From Georgenia wutianyii (GTDB taxonomy: Bacteria; Actinomycetota; Actinomycetes; Actinomycetales; Actinomycetaceae), in assembly GCF_006349365.1 (NCBI RefSeq), contig NZ_CP040899.1, positions 2,728,001-2,792,000 of the forward strand: 64,000 bases of DNA, written 5' to 3'. This document shows, one piece after another, positions 51,791 through 59,533 of the stretch; within the stretch, counting starts at the first letter, position 1; every line of letters begins with the position of its first letter. Below the pieces are notes generated by a model that did not search any database, was not told where the DNA came from, and worked only from the letters and a program-made list of their open reading frames with translations. A program made the position numbers and the translations under genes.

Positions 51791-52696
51791 TCAGAGCGGG
51801 AAGGCGGAGTAGAACCCGCCGACGTACTCCGGGCTGCCGGTGACCTCGAGGACGTGCCCGCGGTCGGTGGTCCAGATGTAGCGGCCGCGCCCGTCGGACA
51901 GGACGAACGCCCAGAAGGTGCCCGTGTCGTTGGTGTAGGTGCTCCCGGTCTCCACCTGCTCACCGTCGACGCCCTCGACGAGCCGCGCCGCGAAGGCGTC
52001 GGCGGCCGCGTTGTCGGGCCACGTCGTCGCGAGCATCTCGATGCGCTCGTCACCCGCGGCGTAGACGCCGCGCACGGCCTCGGTGGCGCCCTGGATGCCG
52101 ACGTCGGGGGTGAAGCCCTCGCCGGTGAGCTCGAAGGTGACGTCGCCGACCGTCACGCTCGTGTCGAGGTCCTCGATGAGCGACTCGTCGGGCCCGGTCG
52201 GCTCCTCGGTGGGCGCGGGGGTCGTCGCCGCGTCGGTGGGCTCCTCGGTGGGGGCGGTCGTCTCGTCCCCCGCCGGGGTCGTCGCCGCGACGGCCGCGGT
52301 GGTGCTCGCGGCGGGCGCGGGCTCGTCGTCGTCCCCGCCGAGCAGGAGCGCCGCGGCGATCCCGCCGGCGACGAGGAGCACGATGGCGGCGATGACGACG
52401 GGCAGCACCCAGCGACGGCGCCCGTCCCCGTCCTCGTCGCCCGGCTCGGGCTCGGGCTCGGTGTCGGTGGTCCCGGAGTAGATGGTGCTGGTGGGGTCGG
52501 GCGCCTGGCCGTAGGAGGCGGCGGGGTAGGCGGCGGTCTCCTCCTGCGGCGGGGTGTCCCCCTCCGGGACGTCGTAGGGCGAGCGGTCGAGGCTCTCGGT
52601 GGGCTGCTCCTCGGGAGCGCCGTGGTCCGGCTCCCCGTCGTGCGGCGTCCGGTCGTCGTCGGACTCGCCGGAGGGCCCAGGCGGCTGCTGACTCAT
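51791..52696 (-). CDS. single-pass membrane protein with Thr/Pro-rich linker, unknown function
   Basis: The 301-residue protein has an acidic, disordered cytoplasmic N-terminus (about 1-93) and one TM helix (about 96-118, W-V-L-P-V-V-I-A-A-I-V-L-L-V-A-G). An extracellular Thr/Pro/Glu linker (about 125-170) precedes a small folded domain with V-T-V-G-D-V-T-F-E-L-T-G-E-G-F and R-G-R-Y-I-W-T-T-D-R-G-H-V. I recognise no family. Short T-E-E-P-T repeats resemble those of the M23 peptidase at 54448. It stands alone, with its own terminator and the tRNA gene on the other side. Confidence 0.7.
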   Translation of the reverse strand: MSQQPPGPSGESDDDRTPHDGEPDHGAPEEQPTESLDRSPYDVPEGDTPPQEETAAYPAASYGQAPDPTSTIYSGTTDTEPEPEPGDEDGDGRRRWVLPVVIAAIVLLVAGGIAAALLLGGDDDEPAPAASTTAAVAATTPAGDETTAPTEEPTDAATTPAPTEEPTGPDESLIEDLDTSVTVGDVTFELTGEGFTPDVGIQGATEAVRGVYAAGDERIEMLATTWPDNAAADAFAARLVEGVDGEQVETGSTYTNDTGTFWAFVLSDGRGRYIWTTDRGHVLEVTGSPEYVGGFYSAFPL

Positions 52697-52818
52697 CTCG
52701 TCTCCTTCGCGGTGTCGGGCAACAGTGCGCCCGCTCGTGCGGCGTCCACCCTAGGACGTGGTTCGCGCGGTGTCGCTCCACGGACGCCGGACGTGGCGTG
52801 GGCCACGTCGGGCGGATG

Positions 52819-52847
52819 TGAGGATCGGGCCGTGGGGCTGATAGCAT
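52819..52847 (+). promoter_or_regulatory. predicted tRNA-Arg promoter
   Basis: TGAGGA (52819-52824) and TAGCAT (52842-52847) are separated by 17 bases and lie just upstream of the tRNA at 52864. The spacing and match are good for a housekeeping sigma promoter. Based on motif only. Confidence 0.45.
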
Positions 52848-52863
52848 CGCCGGGCGTCACCAA

Positions 52864-52936
52864 GCCCCTGTAGCTCAGTGGATAGAGCGTCTGCCTCCGG
52901 AGCAGAAGGTCGCTGGTTCGAATCCAGTCGGGGGCA
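52864..52936 (+). tRNA. tRNA-Arg (anticodon CCG)
   Basis: A 73-base cloverleaf: acceptor GCCCCTG pairs with CGGGGGC and the discriminator is A. The D arm is TAGCTCAGTGGATAGAGC-like, the anticodon stem TCTGC/GCAGA holds loop CTCCGGA, and the T arm contains GGTTCGAATCC. The anticodon CCG (52897-52899) reads CGG, a frequent Arg codon in this GC-rich genome. CCA is not encoded. A small CGTCC-TTCG-GGACG hairpin follows at 52942-52955 and may end the transcript. Confidence 0.97.
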
Positions 52937-52983
52937 CTTCCCGTCCTTCGGGACGTGCCGATGGGGCCTCAGGCCGACGGGCC

Positions 52984-53574
52984 TCAGGCCGTCTGCCACC
53001 ACGGCGGCAGTGCGGCCATGATCTCGCGGGACCGTTCGGCGGAGTCCCCGCCGACCTGCACGGCCCACACGCCGAGCGCCGCGGCGCACGCGGCGCCGAC
53101 CATGAGGGCCGCCGTCGCCTCGTCCGTGGGCGATCGCCACCCGAGCTCGGCCATCTGGCGGTGCGCCTCGCGGGCCCGGTCCCCCAGGACGTCGGCGATG
53201 ATCCGCTGGAAGTGGTGGTCGCCGTCGGCAGCGAAGAGCCGCCCGTAGACCGGGCGGCTGGCGGCGACGTGGTCGAGCATCTGGACGAGCACCTGGCGGT
53301 GGTACTCCGGGACGTCGTCGAGCGCGGCCGGCAGGTCCGACTCGGTCACCTCGGCGAGGTCGTCGATCAGCCGGGCGAACATGTAGGTCGCGAAGTCGGC
53401 GACCGAGGAGAAGTGCTTGTAGAAGGTCGTGCGGTGGATGCCTGCCACACGACAGAGCTCGGAGACGTTGATCGCGCTGATCGACTGCGTCTCGAGCAGT
53501 GAGGCCATGGCGCGCTCCAGGAGCGCCAAGGTGCGCCTGGTGCGCGGGTCCGTCGGCGTCTCGTGGACGGTCAT
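52984..53574 (-). CDS. TetR family transcriptional regulator
   Basis: The 196-residue regulator has an N-terminal helix-turn-helix (S-A-I-N-V-S-E-L-C-R-V-A-G-I-H-R-T-T-F-Y-K-H-F) and an all-helical ligand domain. The C-terminus ends in W-W-Q-T-A. The ATG at 53574 fits the usual short lead before the DNA-binding domain. The ligand and targets are unknown. A 24-base palindrome lies 43-66 bases upstream and could be its own operator. Upstream on the same strand is the glycerophosphodiester phosphodiesterase gene. Confidence 0.9.
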   Translation of the reverse strand: MTVHETPTDPRTRRTLALLERAMASLLETQSISAINVSELCRVAGIHRTTFYKHFSSVADFATYMFARLIDDLAEVTESDLPAALDDVPEYHRQVLVQMLDHVAASRPVYGRLFAADGDHHFQRIIADVLGDRAREAHRQMAELGWRSPTDEATAALMVGAACAAALGVWAVQVGGDSAERSREIMAALPPWWQTA

Positions 53575-53616
53575 AGCCCGATTGTGCACCACAGGACGCG
53601 ATCGGGACGGGTGAAG

Positions 53617-53640
53617 ACCTTCCGGACTTTTCCGGAAGGT
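53617..53640. promoter_or_regulatory. palindrome upstream of tetR (operator or terminator)
   Basis: ACCTTCCGGA and TCCGGAAGGT (53617-53626, 53631-53640) form a perfect 10-bp inverted repeat with a four-base centre (CTTT). It lies five bases after the phosphodiesterase stop and 43 bases before the TetR ATG. It could end the M23-phosphodiesterase transcript or be a TetR operator; sequence alone does not decide. Confidence 0.6.
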
Positions 53641-53644
53641 TGCC

Positions 53645-54463
53645 TCAGGCCTGCGCCGGTTCCACCCACTCGCCCCGGTCACGCAGGACCTGGCGCAGGA
53701 CGGTCGGTCGGTCGGTGACGATGCCGTCGACGCCGAGGTCCAGCAGCCGGTGCATCGTCGGGGCGTCGTCGATCGTCCACACGTGGACGGCCAGGCCCAG
53801 GCCGTGGGCGCGGTGCACGAACGCGGGCGTGACGACCGGGACGCCGCGGTGGCTGGGCGGCACCTGGACGGCGACGGCCCGCGAGGCCGGCACACCGTCG
53901 GGGGTCGGCACGCCGAGGGCGGGCGCGGAGAGGGTGGCGGCGGCGACGAGGCGGGCGGTCTCCACGCGGCCGAGGCTGGTCGCGACCCGCCCCCCGGTGA
54001 GGCGGCGGGCCACGCGCAGCCGGCGGTCGGAGAACGACGCGAGGCAGACCCGGTCCGCGGCGCCCGCGTCCGCGAGGACGCGCAGCGCGGGCCCGACGAC
54101 GCCGTCCTCCTTGAGGTCGATGTTCAGCCGCAGCGTCGGGTAGTCGGCGAGGGCCTCGTCCAGGCGGACCAGCCGCTCCCCCGACCTGTCGCGCAGGCGG
54201 GCGGCCTGCTCCCAGGTGAGGTCCGAGAGGTGGCCGTGGCCGTCGGTCGTGCGGTCGAGGGTGGGGTCGTGGAGGAGGACGACGACGCCGTCCGCCGTCC
54301 GGTGGACGTCCGTCTCGAGGTAGCGCAGCCCGAGCGCGACGGTGTGCTCGAGGGCGGCGCGGGAGTTCTCGGGCACCTCGCCGCCGCCACCACGGTGGGC
54401 GAGGGCGAGCGGGCCCGGCCAGCGCAGGTAGGGAGCGACCACGCCGGTCAGCGGACCGTGCAC
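53645..54463 (-). CDS. glycerophosphodiester phosphodiesterase
   Basis: The 272-residue TIM-barrel protein has the GDPD signature L-A-H-R-G-G-G-G-E-V-P-E-N-S, metal ligands in Y-L-E-T-D-V-H-R-T-A-D-G-V and the catalytic His in L-L-H-D-P-T-L-D-R-T-T. It hydrolyses glycerophosphodiesters to glycerol-3-phosphate and an alcohol. No signal peptide is seen, so it is cytoplasmic. The GTG at 54463 overlaps the M23 peptidase 3' end by 16 bases; a GTG seven codons later is also possible. Confidence 0.93.
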   Translation of the reverse strand: MHGPLTGVVAPYLRWPGPLALAHRGGGGEVPENSRAALEHTVALGLRYLETDVHRTADGVVVLLHDPTLDRTTDGHGHLSDLTWEQAARLRDRSGERLVRLDEALADYPTLRLNIDLKEDGVVGPALRVLADAGAADRVCLASFSDRRLRVARRLTGGRVATSLGRVETARLVAAATLSAPALGVPTPDGVPASRAVAVQVPPSHRGVPVVTPAFVHRAHGLGLAVHVWTIDDAPTMHRLLDLGVDGIVTDRPTVLRQVLRDRGEWVEPAQA

Positions 54464-55698
54464 TGCGTGGGCGTGACCATGGTGAGGCCGAGCGAGGCGA
54501 GGAAGGCGACCGGGTCGACCGTCGTGCCGTAGGCGCGCACCGGGAACGGGTTGCGGGTGCGCTCCCCGTCCTCCTCACCGTCCTCGTCGGTCGGCTCGGC
54601 GGAGGGCTCGTCCGTGGGGCCGGGCTCGGCGCTCGGCGCGGGCGCGGGGCTCGGGTCAGGCATGGGCGTCGGGCTCGGCTTCTCGACCGGCGCGGTGGGC
54701 TCCGGGGTGGGCTCCTCGGTCGGCGTCTCGCCGTCGGTGGGCTCCTCGGTGGGCGTCTCGCCGTCCGTGGGCTCCTCGCTCGGGTCCTCGGTGGGCGTCT
54801 CGCCGTCCGTGGGCTCCTCGCTCGGGTCCTCGGTCGGCGTCTCGCCGTCCGTGGGCTCCTCGCTGGGGTCCTCGGTCGGCGTCTCGTCGTCGGTGGGCTC
54901 CTCGGCCGGAGTCTCGTCGTCGGTGGGCGACGGGGCGGGCAGGAGGAGCGACGTCGTCGAGCGCCCGACCGGGTTCTTCTGCAGGCCGAGGCCGGCGTCG
55001 GTGGTGTGGATCTCGAAGTGGAGGTGCGGCCCGGTGGAGTTGCCGTTGCTCCCCACCTCGGCGATGACCTCGCCCGCGCGGACCTGCTGGCCCACCTCGA
55101 CGAAGATGCCCTCGGGGTACATGTGGACGTACCAGCTGTAGAAGGTCGTGCCCCCGACGACGTGCTCGATGATGACGAGCTCGCTCGAGCGGCCGAGTCG
55201 CCCGGCGCCGGTGTAGACGACGGTCCCGTCGGTGACGGCATGGATCGGGGTGCCGAGCGGGGCGGCGTAGTCGTTGCCCATGTGCATGCTGTAGGTCCCG
55301 AAGATCGGGTGCACCCGGAACCCGTAGGGCGACGTGAGACGGAAGCTGCCCGGCGCCACCGGGTAGCTCGCGCAGACCGGGGTGCCGGTGAGGAGGTCGG
55401 CCGGGGGCGTCTTCACCGTGGCGACCGGGTCGTTGACGAGGACGACGCCGCTACCGAGACCGAAGTCGAGCTCCTCGGCCGACAGGTCAGCCTCGAGCGA
55501 GAGGGCGGCCTCGACGTACCCGCCGGCGGTCGGCTTGGCCGGGTTGGGCACGGCCGTGCCGACGCTGGCCAGCGCACTCACCCCGAGCAGCAGGGCCGCG
55601 CAGCCGACCGCACCCGCCCGCCGCAGGGCGGCGGAGCGTGGGGGGACGACGACGGACGGGGCGTGCAGAGCCGTGGGCTCCGTCGCAGCGTCTGACAT
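54448..55698 (-). CDS. secreted M23 (LytM-type) peptidase with tandem linker repeats
   Basis: The 416-residue protein has a hydrophobic N-terminal segment (about 38-55, A-V-G-C-A-A-L-L-L-G-V-S-A-L-A) and an M23 domain with metal and catalytic motifs S-M-H-M-G-N-D-Y, W-Y-V-H-M-Y-P and G-P-H-L-H-F-E-I-H. A low-complexity linker of D-G-E-T-P-T-E-D-P-S-E-E-P-T repeats and a short C-terminal region containing V-D-P-V-A-F-L-A-S-L-G follow. It should cut peptidoglycan cross-bridges outside the cell. The ATG at 55698 has AGAGGGAG upstream. It is a paralogue of the next gene; the two catalytic domains are very similar. Confidence 0.92.
   Translation of the reverse strand: MSDAATEPTALHAPSVVVPPRSAALRRAGAVGCAALLLGVSALASVGTAVPNPAKPTAGGYVEAALSLEADLSAEELDFGLGSGVVLVNDPVATVKTPPADLLTGTPVCASYPVAPGSFRLTSPYGFRVHPIFGTYSMHMGNDYAAPLGTPIHAVTDGTVVYTGAGRLGRSSELVIIEHVVGGTTFYSWYVHMYPEGIFVEVGQQVRAGEVIAEVGSNGNSTGPHLHFEIHTTDAGLGLQKNPVGRSTTSLLLPAPSPTDDETPAEEPTDDETPTEDPSEEPTDGETPTEDPSEEPTDGETPTEDPSEEPTDGETPTEEPTDGETPTEEPTPEPTAPVEKPSPTPMPDPSPAPAPSAEPGPTDEPSAEPTDEDGEEDGERTRNPFPVRAYGTTVDPVAFLASLGLTMVTPTQCTVR
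54707..54922 (-). repeat. coding tandem repeats in the M23 peptidase linker
   Basis: Six in-frame units of 30, 30, 42, 42, 42 and 30 bases start with GTGGGCTCCTCG (plus strand). They encode 10- or 14-residue acidic Pro/Thr blocks. The 42-base units are nearly identical, so unit number may vary between strains by slippage, changing the reach of the peptidase from the membrane. Confidence 0.85.
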
Positions 55699-55745
55699 CG
55701 CACTCCCTCTGGCTTCCTCGCACACCGGCCGGCAATCGGCACAGC

Positions 55746-55759
55746 GTAACGGAGGTCAC
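55746..55759 (-). promoter_or_regulatory. possible MtrA-type site upstream of the first M23 gene
   Basis: On the minus strand GTGAC and GTTAC appear as direct repeats nine bases apart (55759-55755 and 55750-55746), about 50-60 bases upstream of the ATG at 55698. GTNAC-type direct repeats are reported for the actinobacterial MtrA regulator, which controls cell-wall hydrolase genes. This match is short and unproven. Confidence 0.3.
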
Positions 55760-55779
55760 AGGGAGTGGTCCATCCGCTC

Positions 55780-56850
55780 TCAGCAGTCGGCCGAGAGCAT
55801 GACCGCCTCACGGTCGGCCAGGAAGGCACCGGGGTCGGTCGTCGTGCCGTTCTCGTCGAGGTGGATCTCGAGGTGGAGGTGCGGCCCGGTGGAGTTGCCG
55901 TTGTTCCCGACCTCGCCGATGACCTCGCCGGCGCGGACCTGCTGGCCCGCCTCGACGAAGACGCCCTGCGGGTACATGTGGACGTACCAGCTGTAGAAGT
56001 GCTCGCCGCCGACCTCGTGCTCGATGATGACGAGCATGCTCGAGCGGCCGTCGAGGCCCTCGCCCGCGTGGACGACGGTGCCGTCGGCGACGGCGTGGAT
56101 GTCGGTCCCGAGCGGGGCCGCGAAGTCGAGGCCCTCGTGCTTGGACCAGCCGCCGGTGATCGGGTGGACCCGGTTGCCGTACAGCGAGCTCTGCGTGTAC
56201 GTGCCCGCGACGAGCGGCATGACGACCCGCTCCCCGCCCAGGGCGGCGCCGGCGCCGTTCGCGCCGCTGCCCGCGGCGGAGACGCACATCGGGGCGTCGC
56301 GCTCGACGCTGCGCGAGCTCTGGACGAGCGCGCGGGCCGTCGCGCTGGAGTCGGCGAGGAGTGCCGCGGCGCTCCCGGCGGTCTTCTCGTCGTGGGTGCC
56401 TGCGGCGGCCTCGATGGAGTCGAGGACGGTCTGCCCGAAGGGCACGGTGGCGACGACGGGCTGCTCCTGCGCAGGCGCCTCGCCCACCCCGACGAACCCG
56501 GCGAGCGGCGCGACGATGGTCGCGGCACCGAGGGCACCGAGGACGGCGGCGCGGGGCATCCAGCGCGGGGCGTGGAGGCGGGACGGGCGGCGGGCGGCGG
56601 CGCGCTCGGCGGTGCGGCGCTCGGCGCGGCTGCGGTGGGCGGCCGCGGCGGCCGGCTCGGTCTCCTGGGAGACGGTCTCGGCACCGGCGTCCGGCAGCGG
56701 CACGGTCGCGAGGTGGGTGCCCGACAAGGTGGCAGCGAGGCGAGCTGCGGCTTCCCGGACCGAGGCCTGCTCGGCGCGGCGCTCGGCCTCGCGGATCTGC
56801 CGTCGCGTCAGCGGTGCCGTGGAGGGCGGCGTCGCGGCGCGCAAGGGCAT
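55780..56850 (-). CDS. secreted M23 (LytM-type) peptidase
   Basis: The 356-residue protein has a long charged cytoplasmic N-terminus (with L-T-R-R-Q-I-R-E-A-E at 14-23), a TM/signal segment (about 100-118, A-A-V-L-G-A-L-G-A-A-T-I-V-A-P) and an extracellular helical spacer. The C-terminal M23 domain has G-W-S-K-H-E-G-L-D-F, W-Y-V-H-M-Y-P and G-P-H-L-H-L-E-I-H. All zinc ligands are present, so it should be an active peptidoglycan endopeptidase. The ATG at 56850 follows GAAAGG. The tandem pair with the next gene likely arose by duplication. Confidence 0.92.
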   Translation of the reverse strand: MPLRAATPPSTAPLTRRQIREAERRAEQASVREAAARLAATLSGTHLATVPLPDAGAETVSQETEPAAAAAHRSRAERRTAERAAARRPSRLHAPRWMPRAAVLGALGAATIVAPLAGFVGVGEAPAQEQPVVATVPFGQTVLDSIEAAAGTHDEKTAGSAAALLADSSATARALVQSSRSVERDAPMCVSAAGSGANGAGAALGGERVVMPLVAGTYTQSSLYGNRVHPITGGWSKHEGLDFAAPLGTDIHAVADGTVVHAGEGLDGRSSMLVIIEHEVGGEHFYSWYVHMYPQGVFVEAGQQVRAGEVIGEVGNNGNSTGPHLHLEIHLDENGTTTDPGAFLADREAVMLSADC

Positions 56851-56900
56851 GGAGGACCTTTCACAGGATGCGGAGGGTGACGTCCGGCGGACCGGCGCGT

Positions 56901-56916
56901 GTTACGAAACAGTAAC
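56901..56916. promoter_or_regulatory. GTTAC inverted repeat upstream of the second M23 gene
   Basis: GTTAC at 56901-56905 and GTAAC at 56912-56916, six bases apart, form an inverted repeat about 50-65 bases upstream of the ATG at 56850. The same half-sites occur as direct repeats before the paralogous M23 gene. A shared regulator such as MtrA is possible. The rest of 56851-56967 shows no other clear element. Confidence 0.35.
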
Positions 56917-56967
56917 GACAGCGACCTGCGGCGTCGAGGATCGCGTCAGACCCTGTGCAGACGTGGT

Positions 56968-58014
56968 TCAGGAGCGTGCACTGTGCCGCTGCATCGAGTC
57001 AGAGACCTCGCCGACGAGCTCCTCGAGGATGTCCTCGAGGAAGACGACGCCGAGCACCTCACCGCCCTCGCCGAGCACCCGCGCGAGGTGCGTCCCGGTG
57101 TGCTGCATGACGGCCAGGACCTCCTCGATCTCGTCTCCTGGCGCGACTGACGGCAGCGCCCGCAGCCGCCACCGCGGCATCGGCTGCTCCCGCGCCGGCC
57201 CGTCGGCCTCGAGCACGTCCTTGACGTGGAGGTAGCCGTCCAGCCCGCCGTCGGGGTTGCGCACCGCGAAGCGCGAGAAGCCCGTCCGCGCGACCACCGA
57301 CTCGAGGTCCGCGGGCGTCGCGCGGGGGTCCAGGGTGACGAGACTCTCATCGGGCACCATGACGGCCGCCGCGTCCTTGGCGGAGAACTCCAGCGCCCCG
57401 GACAGCAGCCCGAGCTCGTCGTCCAGGACGCCCTCGCGCTGGGAGCGCTCGATGATCGCGGCGACCTCCTCCGCGGTGAACGCCGAGACGACCTCGTCGC
57501 GCGGCTCCACCCCGAGCACCCGCACGACGAGGTTGGCGAACCCGTTGAGCGCGCGGACGAGCGGGGAGAGCACGCGGGCGAGGAGGACGAGCGGCGGGGC
57601 GAACCACAGCGCCGCCCGCTCGGGGCTCGTCACCGCGAGGTTCTTGGGCACCATCTCCCCCACGACGACGTGGAGGTAGACGACGACGGCGAGCGCCAGG
57701 CCCACGCCGACGACGTGCGCGGAGGCCGCCGGCAGCCCGAGACCGACGAGCGGTCCCTCGACGAGGCGGGCGATCGCCGGCTCGGCGACCGCGCCGATGC
57801 CGGTCGAGCAGACGGTGATGCCGAGCTGCGCGCACGCCATCATGAGCGTCGCGTGCTCCATCGCCCAGAGCGTCGTCCGGGCCCGCCGGGACGTGGCGGC
57901 CAGCGGCTCGACACGGCTGCGGCGCGCGGACATGACCGCGAACTCGGCGCCGACGAAGAAGGCGTTGGCGGCGAGCAGGAGCAGGCCGACGAGCAGCGCG
58001 GTCGCCGAGCTCAC
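56968..58014 (-). CDS. CNNM/CBS-domain membrane protein (hemolysin family)
   Basis: The 348-residue protein has an N-terminal CNNM domain with three to four TM helices (A-N-A-F-F-V-G-A-E-F-A-V and V-V-V-G-E-M-V-P-K-N-L-A). A pair of CBS domains (about 205-335) follows, including F-S-R-F-A-V-R-N and V-V-F-L-E-D-I-L-E-E-L-V-G-E. Unlike its neighbour it lacks the C-terminal CorC/HlyC domain. Members are linked to Mg2+ or other cation export; haemolytic activity is not implied. The GTG at 58014 overlaps the stop of the upstream paralogue (GTGA). Confidence 0.92.
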   Translation of the reverse strand: MSSATALLVGLLLLAANAFFVGAEFAVMSARRSRVEPLAATSRRARTTLWAMEHATLMMACAQLGITVCSTGIGAVAEPAIARLVEGPLVGLGLPAASAHVVGVGLALAVVVYLHVVVGEMVPKNLAVTSPERAALWFAPPLVLLARVLSPLVRALNGFANLVVRVLGVEPRDEVVSAFTAEEVAAIIERSQREGVLDDELGLLSGALEFSAKDAAAVMVPDESLVTLDPRATPADLESVVARTGFSRFAVRNPDGGLDGYLHVKDVLEADGPAREQPMPRWRLRALPSVAPGDEIEEVLAVMQHTGTHLARVLGEGGEVLGVVFLEDILEELVGEVSDSMQRHSARS

Positions 58015-59318
58015 GCGTCCACCTCCCGGGCCCGCAGCCGCTCGATGCGGCGTCCGTCCATCTGCTCCACGCGCAGGACGACGCCGGGCAGCACGACCTC
58101 GTCCCCGACCTCGGGGATGCGCCCGAGCCGGGTCATCACCAGACCGCCGAGCGTCTCGTAGGGGCCGTCGTCGGGCACGACGAGGTGGGCGGTGTGGGCG
58201 AGCTCGTCCGGACGCAGGACGCCGGGCACGATCCAGCTGCCGTCGGAGGTGCGGTGGGCGCCCGCGCGGCGCCGGTCGTGCTCGTCGGACACCTCCCCGA
58301 CGATCTCCTCCACGGCGTCCTCGAGGGTGACGATGCCGGAGGTGCCCCCGTACTCGTCGACGACGACGGCCATCTGCATGCCGCCGTCCCGCAGGGAGAC
58401 GAGCAGCGCGCCGAGGCCGAGCGTCTCGGGGACCCGGGGCGCGGGCTCCATGAGGCTCCCCGACGTCACCGGCACCTCCGCGCGCCGCTCGTGCGGGACG
58501 GCGATCGCGCGGCGCAGGTTGACCAGGCCGACGACATCGTCGTCGTCCTCCCCGACGACGGGGAAGCGGGAGTGGCCCGTGGTGCGGGCGGCGGCCACGA
58601 CGTCGGCCGCACTCGCCGTCCGGGGCAGGGTGCACATCCGCACCCGGTCGGTCATGACGTCCACGGCGGTGAGCGCCCCGATGCCGATGGACCGGGTGAG
58701 GAGGTCGGCCGTCCCGAGGGCGAGGGTGCCCTGCTCGGCCGAGCGGCGCACGAGCGAGGCGAGCTCGGTGGCCGAGCGGCCCCCGGCGAGCTCCTCCACC
58801 GGCTCGACCCCGAAGCGCCGCAGGATCGCGTTGGCGTTGCCGTTGAGCAGCGCGACGACGGGGCGCAGCAGTCGGGTGAAGGCGCGCTGGAGGGGCGCGA
58901 CGACGCCGGCCGTGGCGAACGGGTCCGCGAGCGCGAGGTTCTTGGGCACGAGCTCGCCGAACACCATGGAGAACCCGTTGACGAGGACGAGGGACAGCGC
59001 CACCGCGGCCGCGCCGGCGGCAGCCGTCGCCAGGCCCACCGAGCCGAGCGGCCCGGTGAGCAGGCCGGCGAGCGCCGACTGCGTCGTGTACCCGAGGAGC
59101 ACGGTGGTGAGGGTGATGCCGACCTGGGCGCCGGACAGCTCGGTCGACAGGTGCTGCAGCGCGCGCTGGACACCGACGGCGCGACGGTCACCGGCGGCGA
59201 CGCGGCGGTCAACCGTCCCCGGGTCCATCGCCACGAGGGAGAACTCGGCGGCGACGAAGACGGCCGTGCCCGCCGTGAGGACGACGCCGAGCAGCACGAG
59301 CAGCCACTCGGTCAGCAC
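58011..59318 (-). CDS. CNNM/CBS/CorC-domain membrane protein (hemolysin family)
   Basis: The 435-residue protein has a CNNM transmembrane domain (V-A-A-E-F-S-L-V-A and V-F-G-E-L-V-P-K-N-L-A-L) and two CBS domains (about 200-340, with D-E-Y-G-G-T-S-G-I-V-T-L-E-D). The C-terminal CorC/HlyC domain (about 355-430, G-S-W-I-V-P-G-V-L-R-P-D-E-L) is complete. It is the longer partner of the next gene, and the two probably act together in cation homeostasis. The GTG start at 59318 overlaps a short upstream reading frame. Confidence 0.93.
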   Translation of the reverse strand: MLTEWLLVLLGVVLTAGTAVFVAAEFSLVAMDPGTVDRRVAAGDRRAVGVQRALQHLSTELSGAQVGITLTTVLLGYTTQSALAGLLTGPLGSVGLATAAAGAAAVALSLVLVNGFSMVFGELVPKNLALADPFATAGVVAPLQRAFTRLLRPVVALLNGNANAILRRFGVEPVEELAGGRSATELASLVRRSAEQGTLALGTADLLTRSIGIGALTAVDVMTDRVRMCTLPRTASAADVVAAARTTGHSRFPVVGEDDDDVVGLVNLRRAIAVPHERRAEVPVTSGSLMEPAPRVPETLGLGALLVSLRDGGMQMAVVVDEYGGTSGIVTLEDAVEEIVGEVSDEHDRRRAGAHRTSDGSWIVPGVLRPDELAHTAHLVVPDDGPYETLGGLVMTRLGRIPEVGDEVVLPGVVLRVEQMDGRRIERLRAREVDA

Positions 59319-59461
59319 GGGCGTGCTCCCGGCCCGCCGGGACTTCGGCCCTCGGCGTCGGCATCCTCGTGCGGGGCCTCGCCCTGCTGTTCGTCGGTGT
59401 CCGGCTGCGGCCCGGCGCTGCCCGCGACGAGCTGGAGTCGAATGGTCTGTCCCTCGGACAT
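59312..59461 (-). CDS. possible small leader gene before the CNNM pair
   Basis: A 49-residue hydrophilic frame (M-S-E-G-Q-T-I-R-L-Q-L-V-A-G-S-A-G, then an acidic tail) starts at an ATG with GAGG six bases upstream. It ends at 59312, overlapping the GTG of the CNNM gene by seven bases. The ribosome site and overlap suggest translational coupling, but the low-complexity tail and lack of a known family keep this uncertain. Confidence 0.45.
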   Translation of the reverse strand: MSEGQTIRLQLVAGSAGPQPDTDEQQGEAPHEDADAEGRSPGGPGARPC

Positions 59462-59533
59462 AGTGGCCTCACGATAACGGCACCCCCCGCCCAGCGCGGG
59501 TGCCCGCGGGCGCGAGTGTGCCAGAGTGCACTC

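Noticed and set aside
56851..56967. c-di-AMP (ydaO-type) riboswitch before the M23 gene
   Set aside because: The leader is too short and lacks the conserved riboswitch core; only the GTTAC inverted repeat stands out.
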